The notes under the pieces are model-generated. The model had not been told where the DNA came from and did not search any database. It saw nothing but the letters and a program-made list of their open reading frames with translations. Made by a program: the position numbers and the translations under genes. 64,000 nucleotides of DNA from Streptomyces solicavernae (GTDB lineage Bacteria > Actinomycetota > Actinomycetes > Streptomycetales > Streptomycetaceae). Each line of letters begins with the position of its first letter. The first letter of the stretch is position 1. Below are positions 43,960 through 52,994 of the stretch, piece after piece. The DNA lies in NCBI RefSeq assembly GCF_029968095.1, contig NZ_JASCIR010000012.1, positions 1 to 64,000 on the forward strand, read 5' to 3'.

Positions 43960-43985
43960 CGATTCGCCCGCCGAGGCGTACGCAT

Positions 43986-44061
43986 GGGGCCCGGACCGCG
44001 TCGGGTCCGCATCGGGTCTGCATCGGGACCGCATCAGGACCGCATCATCGGACCGGGCCCC
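43986..44061. terminator. Hairpin between convergent nuclease and acetyltransferase genes
   Basis: GGGGCCCGGACCG and CGGACCGGGCCCC pair at 12 of 13 positions, around a loop containing GCATCGGGACC-type repeats. Confidence 0.7.
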
Positions 44062-44120
44062 GTGGCGTTCTGCGGCCCGCGAGAGGACCGTTGGACGCCT
44101 ACCTGCCGCAGGCTGGCTGT

Positions 44121-44735
44121 TCAGGCACCGGCTCGCCGGGGTGCACGGCGCATGGCCCACAACACGGGCCCGCCGCCGGGGAGTTGGGCCTCGCCGAGTA
44201 CCTCGAAGCCGTAGTGCTCGTAGAACGGCACGTTGTCCGGCTTCGAGGACTCCAGGTGGACCGGCAGGCCCGCCGCGTCCGCCTGGGCGAGGCCGGAGCG
44301 GAGCAGGGCCGAGCCGTGGCCCTGGCCTCGGGCGGCCGGGTCGGCGCCGACGACCGCGAGGTACCAGTGCGGCTCCTTCGGCGAGTGCTCCGCCGCCGCC
44401 TCGACCGCGGCGCGGAACACCGGGGCGCGGTCGCCGAGGATGTCCTGCAGCTCCTGGACGGTCCCTGCGTCCGGCACGGCCTTCTCCTGGCCCTCCGGTG
44501 CCACCCAGAACGCGGCCGCGGCGTCGGTGCGTTCACACACGCCGTGCAGGCCGTACTGCCGGGTGAAGAGGGTGTGGAAGTAGCGGCGCAGTCCTGCCTC
44601 GCGGGTGGTGTCCTCGGGGAAGAACCAGCGCATCATCGGGTCGTCGTCGAAGGCCAGGGCGAGGGTGCGGCTGATCGCTTCGGCGTCGTCGGACGTCGCC
44701 TTCGTCGGGGCGTTGATTTTCGGCACACCGCTCAT
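44121..44735 (-). CDS. GNAT family N-acetyltransferase
   Basis: 204 residues. The acetyl-CoA site is HWYLAVVGADPAARGQGHGSALL, followed by LPVHLESSKPDNVPFYEHYGFEVLGE. The substrate is unknown. The start ATG has AGGTG upstream. Confidence 0.88.
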   Translation of the reverse strand: MSGVPKINAPTKATSDDAEAISRTLALAFDDDPMMRWFFPEDTTREAGLRRYFHTLFTRQYGLHGVCERTDAAAAFWVAPEGQEKAVPDAGTVQELQDILGDRAPVFRAAVEAAAEHSPKEPHWYLAVVGADPAARGQGHGSALLRSGLAQADAAGLPVHLESSKPDNVPFYEHYGFEVLGEAQLPGGGPVLWAMRRAPRRAGA

Positions 44736-44932
44736 TCTGCACACCTGTTGATCTTCGTCTGCGGCTGGGCCCGCCCATGGGTGGAGAGCGCGGTGGTACG
44801 AGGGTGACCGCACCCTGACCGGGGCCCGCGCCCGCTGAGCAGATCGGACCCGCCCACGCGTGCGATCAACTGCCTTGCCTCATCGTGCAGTTGGTACGAC
44901 GATGAAGCCTCCCGAAGCCGAGGGGAGGCCCG

Positions 44933-46966
44933 GTGGCGTACCAGGAGTGGGCGGGGGCGTCCGGGCGGGACCTGGTCCTCGACGACTGGTTCGCCCGGCA
45001 GCTCGTCGCCGCGAGCGGAAGCAGGCACGGGCGGGACGTGCACGTGCTGCTCGGCGGCCCGGGCAGCGGCAAGTCCAGCCTGCTCGCCGCGTTCGAGGAG
45101 CGCGCCGCCAACACCTACGTCGCCCACATCGACTGTGCCGGGCTCCCGGACGGTGTGCGCGAACCCGCGGACGTCGTGGCCCGCGTCGCCTTCCAGCTCA
45201 GCGCCGAAGTGCCCGGCCTGCCGCCCATGCAGTTGCCCGCCTACGCGGCGCTGCGGCTCGCCCTCGCCGTACGCACCGACCAGGCCGACCGGGACACCGC
45301 CCTGGCCGAGCTGAGCGCCGCCCTGGACGAGGGGCGCGGCCGGGAGCAGTCCCTCGACCTGTACCTGTCGCTCGCCGAGAAGCTCGGCTCGCTCGCCGGC
45401 ATGCCCGCCTGGGGGCTCGCGGCCCTGCCGTTCCTCTCCGAAGGCATGCGGCGCCTGCAGGAACACCGTGTCCGGCGCGCCCTGGCCCGGCATGTGCACG
45501 CGCCCGCCTCCCCGGAGGACTTCCTCGTCGGGCTCGGCCACGGCCTCCAGCACGGCGACGACCGGCAGCGGCGGCGCGCCCAGGAAGTGCTGCTGCGCGC
45601 CTTCCTCGACGACCTGCGCCGCGCCTACGACACCGCCAAGGGCCACGAACTGCGCACCCTGCGCTGCCTGCTGCTCCTCGACAACGCCGACGACGACCGC
45701 GGCCAGGCCTTCCTCGACACCCTGCGCACCGCCCGCCGGGGCGGCCCGGAGGACGGCGACCCCCTGCTCGTCCTGGCCGCCGCCCGCAGCCGCCCCCGCC
45801 TGGTCGAACCGCTCGACGTCCCCGCGGGCCGCCTGCTGACCTGCTGGTCCTCGTACGCGGAGCGCACACCGGACCCGTACGCCGAAGCGGACGAGGAGCA
45901 CTTCGAACCGCTCGACGTGCGCGGCAGACCGCATGTGCGCGTCGCCCAGCTGCGCCCGCTCACCCGCGCCGAGGTGGCCGAGCAGTGCCGGCCGCTCCTC
46001 GCGCACCTGCCGGACCCGGCGGGCGTGCGCCGTCCGGTGGACTGGCTGGCCAGGATCGTCCACGACCTCACCGGTGGACAGCCCTTCGCGACGGCGGCCG
46101 TCCTGCGCCGACTCCTCCGCTTCGACGACGAGTTGCCCGTCGACACGCGGCTGCGCCGGATCTTCACCCTCGCCCCGCACCGGCCCTCCGTCGCCGAGGA
46201 GGCGTACGAGCGGCTCTTCGGTGACGTGCCCGCAGCCGTCCGCGCCCGCCTCCCGCGCGTGGCCGCGGCCGCCGTTCCCGTACAGGCCCTGGCGGCGGAC
46301 ACCTTGTGGGGCAGGGGCAACCATCTCCTCTACCAGGTCACGGAGTTGATCGGCGACGAGCTGCGCTTCGACGTGGTGGAACTCGACGGCGGCGACGTCC
46401 TCACCGTGCCGCCGATCGCCCGCCGCCACCTCCTGCAGCGCCTCGCCCGCAGCGAGGACAGCGCCGAGGCCGGAACCTGGACCGGGGCCCACCGCAGGCT
46501 CCGGGACGCCCAGCGCGGCCGGGACGCCGCGTACCACCACCTCGCACTCGGCGACGTACCGGCCGCGACCCGGTTCCTGCACGGCCTCCTCCAGGACGTC
46601 AAGGAGGGCGGCGTGCACATGGCCGAGTGGTGCCGGGCCCTGTCGTGGGTGCAGCGCGCCCCGCACCCGCGCATCGCCGCGCCCGACGACGGTACGCAGG
46701 AGTACGAGGCCGCCGTGGAACGCCTCGGCACCCGTGTCCCCGCCGAGCAACTCCCCGTCGCACGGCTCCTGATCGCCGGCCAGCTCACCGTGCACCCGCC
46801 GGCCGACCCGTACGCCTCGCTCTGGTCGGACCCGCTGTGGGACCCGACGGCGCGGCTGCGCACGGAGATCGCCGTCCATCTGCAGCAGCTCAGCGAGGAC
46901 GTTCCGCACCTGCGCGGGCTCCCGCTGCACGAGCGCGTCCAGTCCTACGACAAGGAGCCGTGGTGA
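44933..46966 (+). CDS. STAND-like NTPase, first gene of an uncharacterised two-gene system
   Basis: 677 residues from a GTG with GGGGAGG upstream. Walker A GGPGSGKSSL (about residue 42), Walker B RCLLLLDNADDD (about 245) and a C-terminal all-helical region; the beginning (DLVLDDWFARQLVAA) resembles bacterial NTPases with NACHT/AAA features. No DNA-binding, nuclease or TIR domain is visible. It overlaps the next gene (TGATG), so the two products are made in fixed ratio and probably form a complex. No transmembrane helix. Confidence 0.8.
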   Translation: MAYQEWAGASGRDLVLDDWFARQLVAASGSRHGRDVHVLLGGPGSGKSSLLAAFEERAANTYVAHIDCAGLPDGVREPADVVARVAFQLSAEVPGLPPMQLPAYAALRLALAVRTDQADRDTALAELSAALDEGRGREQSLDLYLSLAEKLGSLAGMPAWGLAALPFLSEGMRRLQEHRVRRALARHVHAPASPEDFLVGLGHGLQHGDDRQRRRAQEVLLRAFLDDLRRAYDTAKGHELRTLRCLLLLDNADDDRGQAFLDTLRTARRGGPEDGDPLLVLAAARSRPRLVEPLDVPAGRLLTCWSSYAERTPDPYAEADEEHFEPLDVRGRPHVRVAQLRPLTRAEVAEQCRPLLAHLPDPAGVRRPVDWLARIVHDLTGGQPFATAAVLRRLLRFDDELPVDTRLRRIFTLAPHRPSVAEEAYERLFGDVPAAVRARLPRVAAAAVPVQALAADTLWGRGNHLLYQVTELIGDELRFDVVELDGGDVLTVPPIARRHLLQRLARSEDSAEAGTWTGAHRRLRDAQRGRDAAYHHLALGDVPAATRFLHGLLQDVKEGGVHMAEWCRALSWVQRAPHPRIAAPDDGTQEYEAAVERLGTRVPAEQLPVARLLIAGQLTVHPPADPYASLWSDPLWDPTARLRTEIAVHLQQLSEDVPHLRGLPLHERVQSYDKEPW

Positions 46967-48555
46967 TGCCCGGATCGCCCGAACGGGACCGGCCCGACCG
47001 CCGCGGTCCCCTCGCCCGCCCCGACCCGGCGCCCGTCCCGTGGTGGCGCAACCGCCGCAACCTCACCGCGGGCGCGGTCGGCGCGGTCGTCCTCGCCCTC
47101 TGCGGCTATCTGGCCCTCGGCTCCGGCTGGGGCTCGATCCGCTACCTCACCCAGCGCTGCGCCGAGCGCGTCTGGGAGCGCGGGCCCGCCGAGGAGTGCA
47201 CCGGTGTGAGCGACGGCGGCTTCGTCTTCGGCGAACTCGACGACATCTCCGCGGCCATCGAGAAGGAGAACCGCCGCGTCACCCGCGGCAGCCTCCCGTA
47301 CGTCACCGTGGCCCTGCTCATCCCCCTGACCACCGACGAGACCGACCCGAACCGCGAGGCCGCCGTCCGCGACCAGATCCGCCACGAGGTGCAGGGCGCC
47401 CACCTCGCGCAGCTCCGCATGAACGACCGCGGCTCACCGGCCGTCCGTCTGGTGCTCGCCAACCCCGGCCTCGGCAGCGCCCACTACGCGGCCGTGGCGG
47501 AGGAACTGGACGAGATGGCACGGTCGAAGGAGCACAACCTGCGGGCCGTGGTGGGCTTCGACATGAGCGAGGAGAACACCAAGAACGCCATCCGGCACCT
47601 GACGGCCGACCTCGGCATCCCCGTCGTCGGCGGCCCCATCACCGCCTCCGACCTGACCATGCCCGGCCTCGCCCGGATCGTCCCGCCCAACGACGACCAG
47701 GCCGAGGTCCTTGCGAGCCTGCCCGGCGACGACAACGTGTTCCTGGTCGAGGACACCCGGCCGGGCGACAGCTACGTGGACACCCTCCGGGACGCGTTCA
47801 ACGCGAAGCGGCCGAGCGGCGCCCTGGAGTCCGAGCAGTACCGCTCGTCCGGTGGCTCCGACGACGACCCCAGCCTCGCCGGCGACTTCGAGAACATCGC
47901 CCAGAACATCTGCCAGTCCGGCGCCAAGGACATCTACTTCGCCGGACGGCCGCCCCAACTGCGCATGCTGGTCCTTGAGCTGGGCCGCCAGCCGTGCGCC
48001 AGGACGAAGAACAGCTTCCGCGTGATCACCGGCTCTGGCGCGTCCACGGTCGACTCGTACGTCACACGCGACGACCTGGACGAGTGGCGCAGGGCCCTGG
48101 AGCGGGTCACCGTCGAGTACGCGGCCGTGGGGCACCCCGAGGCCTGGGAGGACAGCAAGGCCCCGGAGGCGGAGGACGCCCGCACCGAGATGCGGCACCT
48201 GAGGGCGGCGGCGGCCGGGCTGAAGGACGCCGACCTGGAGGACTCCCGCCTCATGACGATCTACGACGCGACGCGCACCGCCGTCATCAACATCCGCCGC
48301 CAGGCCGAGGGCGGCCGCCGCATCCCGCGCCTCGACGAAGTCGCCAGCGGCTGGCACCAGTTGAAGAGCGTCAACAAGATCAGGGGTACGACGGGCTGGA
48401 TCTGCCTCGACAACCAGGGCAACGCGTACAACAAGGCCGTGCACCGCGTACGGCTCGACCCGAAGTGGCAGCCGGACCAGAAGCTCGACTTCGTCGGCGT
48501 GGCCTGGCCGGAGGGCAAGCCCCTCGAAGCGACGTGCACGGCACCGCGGCGGTGA
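46966..48555 (+). CDS. Membrane-anchored periplasmic-binding-fold protein
   Basis: 529 residues. A short basic cytosolic tail (about 32 residues) and one membrane helix (NLTAGAVGAVVLALCGYLAL) precede a large extracellular part that looks like a type 1 periplasmic-binding fold of branched-chain amino acid receptor type: VTVALLIPLTTDETDPNREA, LAVVG-like RAVVGFDMSEENTKN, IPVVGGPITASDLT, VFLVEDTRPGDSYVDTLRDA and DIYFAGRPPQLRML. No ABC permease or ATPase is nearby, so it looks like a sensor or surface receptor rather than a transporter part. Confidence 0.8.
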   Translation: MPGSPERDRPDRRGPLARPDPAPVPWWRNRRNLTAGAVGAVVLALCGYLALGSGWGSIRYLTQRCAERVWERGPAEECTGVSDGGFVFGELDDISAAIEKENRRVTRGSLPYVTVALLIPLTTDETDPNREAAVRDQIRHEVQGAHLAQLRMNDRGSPAVRLVLANPGLGSAHYAAVAEELDEMARSKEHNLRAVVGFDMSEENTKNAIRHLTADLGIPVVGGPITASDLTMPGLARIVPPNDDQAEVLASLPGDDNVFLVEDTRPGDSYVDTLRDAFNAKRPSGALESEQYRSSGGSDDDPSLAGDFENIAQNICQSGAKDIYFAGRPPQLRMLVLELGRQPCARTKNSFRVITGSGASTVDSYVTRDDLDEWRRALERVTVEYAAVGHPEAWEDSKAPEAEDARTEMRHLRAAAAGLKDADLEDSRLMTIYDATRTAVINIRRQAEGGRRIPRLDEVASGWHQLKSVNKIRGTTGWICLDNQGNAYNKAVHRVRLDPKWQPDQKLDFVGVAWPEGKPLEATCTAPRR

Positions 48556-48581
48556 TGAACCGGCCCGTTCTCGTGCGCCCT

Positions 48582-49520
48582 TCAGGAAGTCAGGGTCTGC
48601 GCGAACTGCTCGGCGAACGCCACCAGCCGCCCCAGCTCCGCGCCGCCCGCCCGGGTCACCCGGAAACCGTGCCGCCGCCCCCAGAACGCGGCCTGCACGG
48701 CGTGCAGTTGGGCCCAGCGCCGCAGCCGCACCGGGTCGAGCCCCGCGGCCTCGGAGAACACGTCCAGCGAGCGCAGCGCCGCCCGCCGCAGGTCGTCCGC
48801 CTCCAGGAAGGCGAGCGCCCGCGACTTGAGGAACGTGCCGCCGTCGTACGCGGGGTCGCCGACCTGCCCCTTGGGGTCGACGGCCAGCCACGGCTCGCGG
48901 TCGGCGCGCAGCACGTTCCGGGGGTGGAGGTCGCCGTGGACGAGGGTGTCCGGCTGAGAGGCGGCGAGTTCCCGGACCGTCGCGAGGGCGGCGCCGAGCG
49001 CGCGGTCCGACACCCGGTGCGTCAACTCCTCGGCGTCCCGGCGGAGTTCGGCCTCCCACTCCCCGGCCCGGTCCTGCAGCCGGGGGAGTCCGGGAGGCGC
49101 CGCCACCGCCAGGCGGCGGCTCAGCAGTCCCGCGACCGTCGCGACCTCGTCGCCGTCCTCGACCTCCGCGAGGGTCGCCGTACGGACCCGCTCCAGGAGC
49201 ATCGCGAACCGGTCGTCGTCCCGCTCGTACAGGCGGACCGCGCCACGGCCTCGCCAGGCGGCGAAGGCGTCCGGTTCGTGGACGTTGCCGGGGTGCGGGA
49301 ACGACACCTTCAGGACGGCGGCGCTCCCGTCCCGCGCACGCACGGGAACGACGACCCCGACGCCCCCGTGCCGCACGGCCCCGTCGGGCGCGCAGCCCCA
49401 CTGTTCGAGCAGCGCGCTCACGACACCGGGCAGCCGGCCGAGCCAGACGGCCCCCGGCTCGCCCTCGCGCGCGACGGTCGCCTCGGCGAACGTGTCCGGT
49501 ACGTCGATCACCCGGGTCAC
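48582..49520 (-). CDS. Aminoglycoside 6-phosphotransferase-like kinase
   Basis: 312 residues. VVVPVRARDGSAAVLKVSFP is the ATP-binding Lys region; the catalytic loop is LVHGDLHPRNVL and the metal motif VDPKGQVGDPAYD. These match the APH(6)/streptomycin phosphotransferase group, which also includes kinases acting on other sugars. Whether it confers resistance cannot be told from the sequence. Confidence 0.88.
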   Translation of the reverse strand: MTRVIDVPDTFAEATVAREGEPGAVWLGRLPGVVSALLEQWGCAPDGAVRHGGVGVVVPVRARDGSAAVLKVSFPHPGNVHEPDAFAAWRGRGAVRLYERDDDRFAMLLERVRTATLAEVEDGDEVATVAGLLSRRLAVAAPPGLPRLQDRAGEWEAELRRDAEELTHRVSDRALGAALATVRELAASQPDTLVHGDLHPRNVLRADREPWLAVDPKGQVGDPAYDGGTFLKSRALAFLEADDLRRAALRSLDVFSEAAGLDPVRLRRWAQLHAVQAAFWGRRHGFRVTRAGGAELGRLVAFAEQFAQTLTS

Positions 49521-49698
49521 CTTACGCGCGCCGCCCGTTGTCAGCGCCGCGTGCCAGAATCCGACGGGTGAAGATCAGTGCGGCGCTCTGTCTGTAGGGG
49601 GCGCTCTGTTTGTGGGGCCACCCGGAGTTCCTTATCGTGCGAACAGCGGGCGGTGGCGCTCCACGACGAGAACTCACCCCACGACGAGAGAAGCGGCC

Positions 49699-50541
49699 AT
49701 GGCACAGAGTCTGATCAGGCAGATCGAAGGCATGGAAGCGCTGGACGGTGTCTGCCACAGGCTTTCCGGCCTGGTGGGACGGGTCACGGGTGCCGAAAAG
49801 GTGAAGAACGCGCTGTCGGGAACGTGGCTGGGCCACCCGCTGCACCCCGTGCTGACGGACGTGCCCATCGGGGCGTACGTCATGGCGTCCGTCCTTGACG
49901 TGACCGCGGGTCCCGCCGGGGCCGGGGCCGCGCGTCGTCTGGTGGGCGTGGGACTGCTCGCGACGGTCCCGACGGCCGCCTCGGGGGCTTCGGACTGGTC
50001 CGACACCTACGGCCCCGAACGGCGGGTCGGCGTCGTGCACGCGGTGTGCAACGCGACCGCGTCCACCCTGCAGGCGGCGAGCCTCGTGGCACGCCGGAAG
50101 GGCCGGCGCGGCGTCGGCGCGGTGTTGAGCGGCATCGGGCTCGGGTTCACCCTGAGCTCCGCCTACCTGGGCGGTCACCTCTCGCTCGTGCGCGGCGTCG
50201 GCGTCAACCACACCGCGTTCCAGCCGACGGTCGGCCAGTGGACGGACGTGGCGGCGCTGTCCGACCTGGGCGACGGCAAGCCGCTGCGGGTCACGGCGGG
50301 GGGCGTACCGGTCGTGCTCGTACGCCGGGGCGAGACGGTCCACGCCCTGTCGGCCGTCTGCACCCACGCCGGCGGACCGCTCGACGAGGGCGAGATCCGG
50401 GACGGCTGCATCCGGTGCCCCTGGCACGGCAGCGAGTTCCGCCTGACGGACGGCGCCGCGGTCCGCGGTCCCGCCGCGGTCGACGCGCCCCGCTGGGACA
50501 CGAAGGTCGACGACGGGCGCGTTCAGGTCCGTTCGGCCTGA
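49699..50541 (+). CDS. DUF2231-Rieske fusion protein
   Basis: 280 residues. Residues 1-170 form a DUF2231-like membrane domain with about four helices (GHPLHPVLTDVPIGAYVMAS, RLVGVGLLATVPTAASGASDW). Residues 190-280 are a Rieske [2Fe-2S] domain with CTHAGGPL and CPWHGSEF. The cluster faces a small membrane domain, so it is likely an electron-transfer protein with an unknown partner. Confidence 0.9.
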   Translation: MAQSLIRQIEGMEALDGVCHRLSGLVGRVTGAEKVKNALSGTWLGHPLHPVLTDVPIGAYVMASVLDVTAGPAGAGAARRLVGVGLLATVPTAASGASDWSDTYGPERRVGVVHAVCNATASTLQAASLVARRKGRRGVGAVLSGIGLGFTLSSAYLGGHLSLVRGVGVNHTAFQPTVGQWTDVAALSDLGDGKPLRVTAGGVPVVLVRRGETVHALSAVCTHAGGPLDEGEIRDGCIRCPWHGSEFRLTDGAAVRGPAAVDAPRWDTKVDDGRVQVRSA

Positions 50542-50616
50542 CCCTGTGCGGGGCTGACCTGCAGCGCGTCGCCGACGCGTGCTCAACCGCCGCCCCGGGC
50601 GCCCCTCCGCGTCCGT

Positions 50617-50697
50617 GCCCGTGCCCGTGCCCGTGCCCCCGCTCGTGCCCGTGCCCCCGCCCGCGCCCGTGCCCGCGCCCGCCCCGAGGGCGGCTGC
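50617..50697. repeat. GTGCCC/GCGCCC simple repeat upstream of ligase
   Basis: A hexameric GTGCCC-type tract runs in the gap between the Rieske gene and the ligase. An open frame continues upstream through it, but the ATG at 50747 is the likely start. Confidence 0.85.
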
Positions 50698-50746
50698 CGG
50701 GCGGCCGTCGAGGCCGATTGTCAGTGGGGCACGGCAGGATGGGGGC

Positions 50747-52891
50747 ATGACGACAACCTCTGCCGTTCCTTCCGCTGTTCCTGCTGGTCAAGCGCCCGCC
50801 GAGGCCATCGCGCTGCCCTCCGCCACGGCCTACGCCGAGGCGGTCGGGCAGGCGGTCCGCGCTGCCGCCGCGTACTACGACAACGGCAGCTCCGCCCTGG
50901 ACGACGACGCGTACGACCGACTGGTGCGCGCGATCGCCGCGTACGAGGCGGCCCACCCCGGCGAGAACCTGCCCGACTCGCCCTCGGGCAAGGTGGCCGG
51001 CGGCGCGGTCGAGGGGGACGTGCCGCACACGGTCCCGATGCTCAGCCTCGACAACGCCTTCTCCGACGAGGAGTTCACCGCCTGGGCCGCCTCCCTGGAG
51101 CGCAGGATCGCCCGGCCGGTCGCGTCCTGGAACGTCCAGCCGAAGCTGGACGGCCTCGCGATCGCCGCCCGGTACCGGCAGGGCCGCCTCACCCAACTGG
51201 TCACCCGTGGCGACGGCACAGCCGGGGAGGACGTCTCGCACGCCATCGGCACCATAGAGGGGCTGCCCGCCGAGCTGACCGAACCCGCCACCGTCGAGGT
51301 GCGCGGCGAAGTCCTCATGACGACCGCCCAGTTCGAGTACGCCAACGAGGTGCGCACCCAGCACGGCGGGGACCCGTTCGCCAACCCGCGCAACGCCGCC
51401 GCAGGCACCCTGCGCGCCAAGGACCGCGCGTACACCGTCCCCATGACGTTCTTCGGGTACGGCCTGCTTCCGCTGCCCGGCACCGGCGACGGCCTCGCCG
51501 CCGAGCTCGCCGACTCCGCGCACGGCGCCCTGATGGACCGGGCCGTGCGGTACGGCGTCAACACCCCGGCGAGCACGCAGGTGCCGGGCACGGTCGTCAG
51601 CACGGTCGACGAGGTCCTGGCACGCGTGCGGGAGATCGGTGCGCTGCGCGCCCAACTCCCCTTCGGCATCGACGGCATCGTCATCAAGGCCGACCTCGCC
51701 GCCGACCAGCAGGCGGCCGGGGAAGGCTCCCGCGCCCCGCGCTGGGCCCTCGCCTTCAAGCTCCCCGCCGTGGAGAAGATCACCAAGCTGATTGACGTGG
51801 AGTGGAACGTCGGCCGCACCGGCATCATCGCGCCCCGAGCGGTCCTCGAACCCGTCGACATCGACGGCTCCACGGTCACGTACGCCACCTTGCACAACCC
51901 GGCCGACATCACGCGGCGCGGCCTGCGGCTCGGGGACCACGTCATGGTCTACAAGGCAGGCGACATCATCCCCCGGGTGGAGGCCCCGGTGGCCCACCTG
52001 CGGACGGGCGAGGAGCGGGAGATCGCGTTCCCCGCGGCCTGTCCGCAGTGCGGCTCGGGGATCGACACCGGCGAGCAGCGGTGGCGCTGCGAGCGCGGCC
52101 GCAACTGCCACCTGGTCGCCTCCGTCGCGTACGCGGCCGGGCGCGACCAGCTCGACATCGAGGGCCTCGGCCACTCCCGGGTGGTGCAACTCGTCGAAGC
52201 GGGGCTGGTCTCCGCGCTCCCGGACCTGTTCGACCGCCTGACCCGGGACGACCTGCTCGGCCTGGAACGGATGGGGGAGACCAGCACCGACAACCTCCTC
52301 GCCGCCCTGGACGCAGCCAAGCGGCAGCCGTTGTCGCGGGTGCTGTGCGCCCTCGGCATCCGGGGCACGGGACGCTCGATGTCGCGCCGCATCGCCCGCC
52401 ACTTCGCCACGATGGAGCTGATCCGCGCGGCGGACGCGGAGGCGATGCAGCAGGTCGAGGGCATCGGCGGGGAGAAGGCCCCGGTGATCGTCGCCGAACT
52501 GGCCGAGCTCGGCGACCAGATCGACCGGCTCGCGGCGGCCGGCCTGTCCATGACGGAGCCCGGCGCCACACCGCCCGCACCGGCCACCGAGCCCGACGCG
52601 ACAGATGCGAGCGAGAAGTCACAACCTTCTGCCGCCTCAGGCCCGTTGGCGGGCATGAAGGTCGTGGTGACCGGTGCGATGACCGGCCCACTGGAGAAGC
52701 TCTCCCGCAACGAGATGAACGAACTCGTCGAGCGAGCCGGAGGCAAGGCGTCGGGCAGCGTGTCGAAGAACACCAGCCTGGTCGTCGCGGGCGAGGGCGC
52801 GGGCTCGAAGCGCACGAAGGCCGAAACCCTGGGGATACGCCTGGTCGCGCCGGACGAATTCGCGGCGCTGGTGGGCGAGTTCATACGGTGA
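50747..52891 (+). CDS. ligA: NAD-dependent DNA ligase (LigA paralogue)
   Basis: 714 residues. The Ia domain ends with [21 protein letters not shown]; the nucleotidyltransferase has the AMP-binding Lys133 in [21 protein letters not shown] and [16 protein letters not shown]. It is followed by the OB fold ([15 protein letters not shown]), the Cys4 zinc finger ([16 protein letters not shown]), HhH repeats and a C-terminal BRCT ([20 protein letters not shown]). The residue before PKLDG is Gln rather than the usual Glu. The genomic setting (between a Rieske protein and a sugar dehydrogenase) is not that of the housekeeping ligA, so this may be a second ligase. Confidence 0.92.
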   Translation: MTTTSAVPSAVPAGQAPAEAIALPSATAYAEAVGQAVRAAAAYYDNGSSALDDDAYDRLVRAIAAYEAAHPGENLPDSPSGKVAGGAVEGDVPHTVPMLSLDNAFSDEEFTAWAASLERRIARPVASWNVQPKLDGLAIAARYRQGRLTQLVTRGDGTAGEDVSHAIGTIEGLPAELTEPATVEVRGEVLMTTAQFEYANEVRTQHGGDPFANPRNAAAGTLRAKDRAYTVPMTFFGYGLLPLPGTGDGLAAELADSAHGALMDRAVRYGVNTPASTQVPGTVVSTVDEVLARVREIGALRAQLPFGIDGIVIKADLAADQQAAGEGSRAPRWALAFKLPAVEKITKLIDVEWNVGRTGIIAPRAVLEPVDIDGSTVTYATLHNPADITRRGLRLGDHVMVYKAGDIIPRVEAPVAHLRTGEEREIAFPAACPQCGSGIDTGEQRWRCERGRNCHLVASVAYAAGRDQLDIEGLGHSRVVQLVEAGLVSALPDLFDRLTRDDLLGLERMGETSTDNLLAALDAAKRQPLSRVLCALGIRGTGRSMSRRIARHFATMELIRAADAEAMQQVEGIGGEKAPVIVAELAELGDQIDRLAAAGLSMTEPGATPPAPATEPDATDASEKSQPSAASGPLAGMKVVVTGAMTGPLEKLSRNEMNELVERAGGKASGSVSKNTSLVVAGEGAGSKRTKAETLGIRLVAPDEFAALVGEFIR

Positions 52892-52933
52892 CGGGCCCGC
52901 CGGCTTCAGGGTGACGGCGAGCCCGGCCCCGCC

Positions 52934-52994
52934 GGGGTGCGCGGGGCCGGGCCGGGGTCAGGCGGGGTGCGCTGGGCCGGGCCGGGGTCAGGCG
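52934..52994. repeat. Direct repeat of about 30 bp between convergent genes
   Basis: Two copies of a GGGCCGGGCCGGGGTCAGGC-containing unit, the second running into the sugar dehydrogenase stop codon. It could act as a terminator region. Confidence 0.7.

Noticed and set aside
44933..48555. ABC transporter operon for branched-chain amino acids
   Set aside because: The first gene is a STAND-like NTPase without ABC signature, and no permease genes are present.
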